A DNA stretch of 5,272 nucleotides. Origin: Methanosarcinales archaeon. Its GTDB lineage: Archaea; Halobacteriota; Syntropharchaeia; Alkanophagales; Methanospirareceae. The stretch lies in contig JAODGR010000056.1 in the NCBI GenBank assembly GCA_025464275.1, positions 24,293 to 29,564 on the forward strand, read 5' to 3'. The notes beneath the pieces are model-generated. The model was given only the letters and a program-made list of their open reading frames with translations, made no database searches and was not told the DNA's origin. Both the position numbers and the translations under genes were made by a program. Shown here piece by piece: positions 5,130 through 5,272 of this stretch; within the stretch, counting starts at the first letter, position 1, and each line of letters opens with the position of its first letter.

Positions 5130-5272
5130 TCATGCTCCCTTCTTCTTGTGGCAGAACCACCAGTCAAAGCATTCGTACTGCTTGCCGCTGCTGCTCATCC
5201 TCTCCCTCGCCATTTGCTCGTCCGATGCCGGCGGAATTATCACATCATCACCAATCAACTCGTTGTTAGGCC
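5130..5272 (-). CDS. Peroxiredoxin, archaeal Prx6-type, C-terminal part (start lies beyond the right edge)
   Basis: The minus-strand frame is open from the window edge to a TGA at 5132-5130 and gives 46 residues: PNNELIGDDVIIPPASDEQ, a short Met/Arg/Ser-rich stretch, then QYECFDWWFCHKKKGA. This is the typical end of archaeal thiol peroxidases of the Prx6 group, which reduce hydrogen peroxide and alkyl hydroperoxides in the cytoplasm. The family core with the peroxidatic Cys is outside the window. The two cysteines in C-FDWWF-C have the CX5C spacing of the C-terminal cysteines of the Aeropyrum enzyme (Cys207 and Cys213), one of which resolves the oxidised catalytic Cys. In an anaerobic archaeon the protein would serve oxidative-stress defence. 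The gene is convergent with thrS, with a 39-bp spacer. Recognition rests on the C-terminal motif only, but that motif is distinctive. Confidence 0.82.
   Translation of the reverse strand, partial: PNNELIGDDVIIPPASDEQMARERMSSSGKQYECFDWWFCHKKKGA

Overview
The window looks like a piece of a euryarchaeal chromosome, probably from an anaerobic methanogen- or ANME-related lineage. The evidence is an archaeal-type threonyl-tRNA synthetase with the DTD-like N-terminal editing domain, an archaeal-type NMN adenylyltransferase (NadM), a PGF-CTERM-like surface-anchor signal, TTTATATA-type TATA boxes, strong GGAGG/GGTGA ribosome binding sites and heavy use of ATA, AGG and AGA codons. The lineage is inferred; no rRNA or other phylogenetic marker is present apart from the proteins themselves.

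Layout. Positions 1-1674 (+) hold a tightly packed four-gene operon entering from the left: the C-terminal part of a probable surface protein with a PGF-type anchor, a small two-helix membrane protein, nadM, and a three-helix membrane protein with an extracytoplasmic domain. Gaps are 6 bp or less, or the genes overlap, so translation is probably coupled. Positions 1682-3133 (-) hold a HAD-superfamily phosphohydrolase followed 33 bp later by an ArsR-family metal- or redox-sensing repressor with a two-Cys metal-site motif. The + and - operons converge with only 7 bp between them.

A compact divergent promoter (about 3134-3203) separates the HAD gene from thrS (3204-5090, +), which starts at TTG. 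ThrRS is complete, with editing, catalytic and anticodon-binding regions and all three zinc ligands. After a 39-bp spacer of degenerate heptamer repeats, the C-terminus of an archaeal Prx6-type peroxiredoxin (5130-5272, -) converges on thrS and runs off the right edge.

Most of the content is ordinary housekeeping: tRNA charging with proofreading, NAD synthesis and peroxide defence. The less understood parts are the membrane proteins around nadM, the PGF-anchored protein with an unusually long basic tail, and the HAD/ArsR pair with a perfect palindrome between the arsR ribosome binding site and its start codon. I see no CRISPR array, insertion sequence, tRNA, rRNA or clearly new defence-type system.
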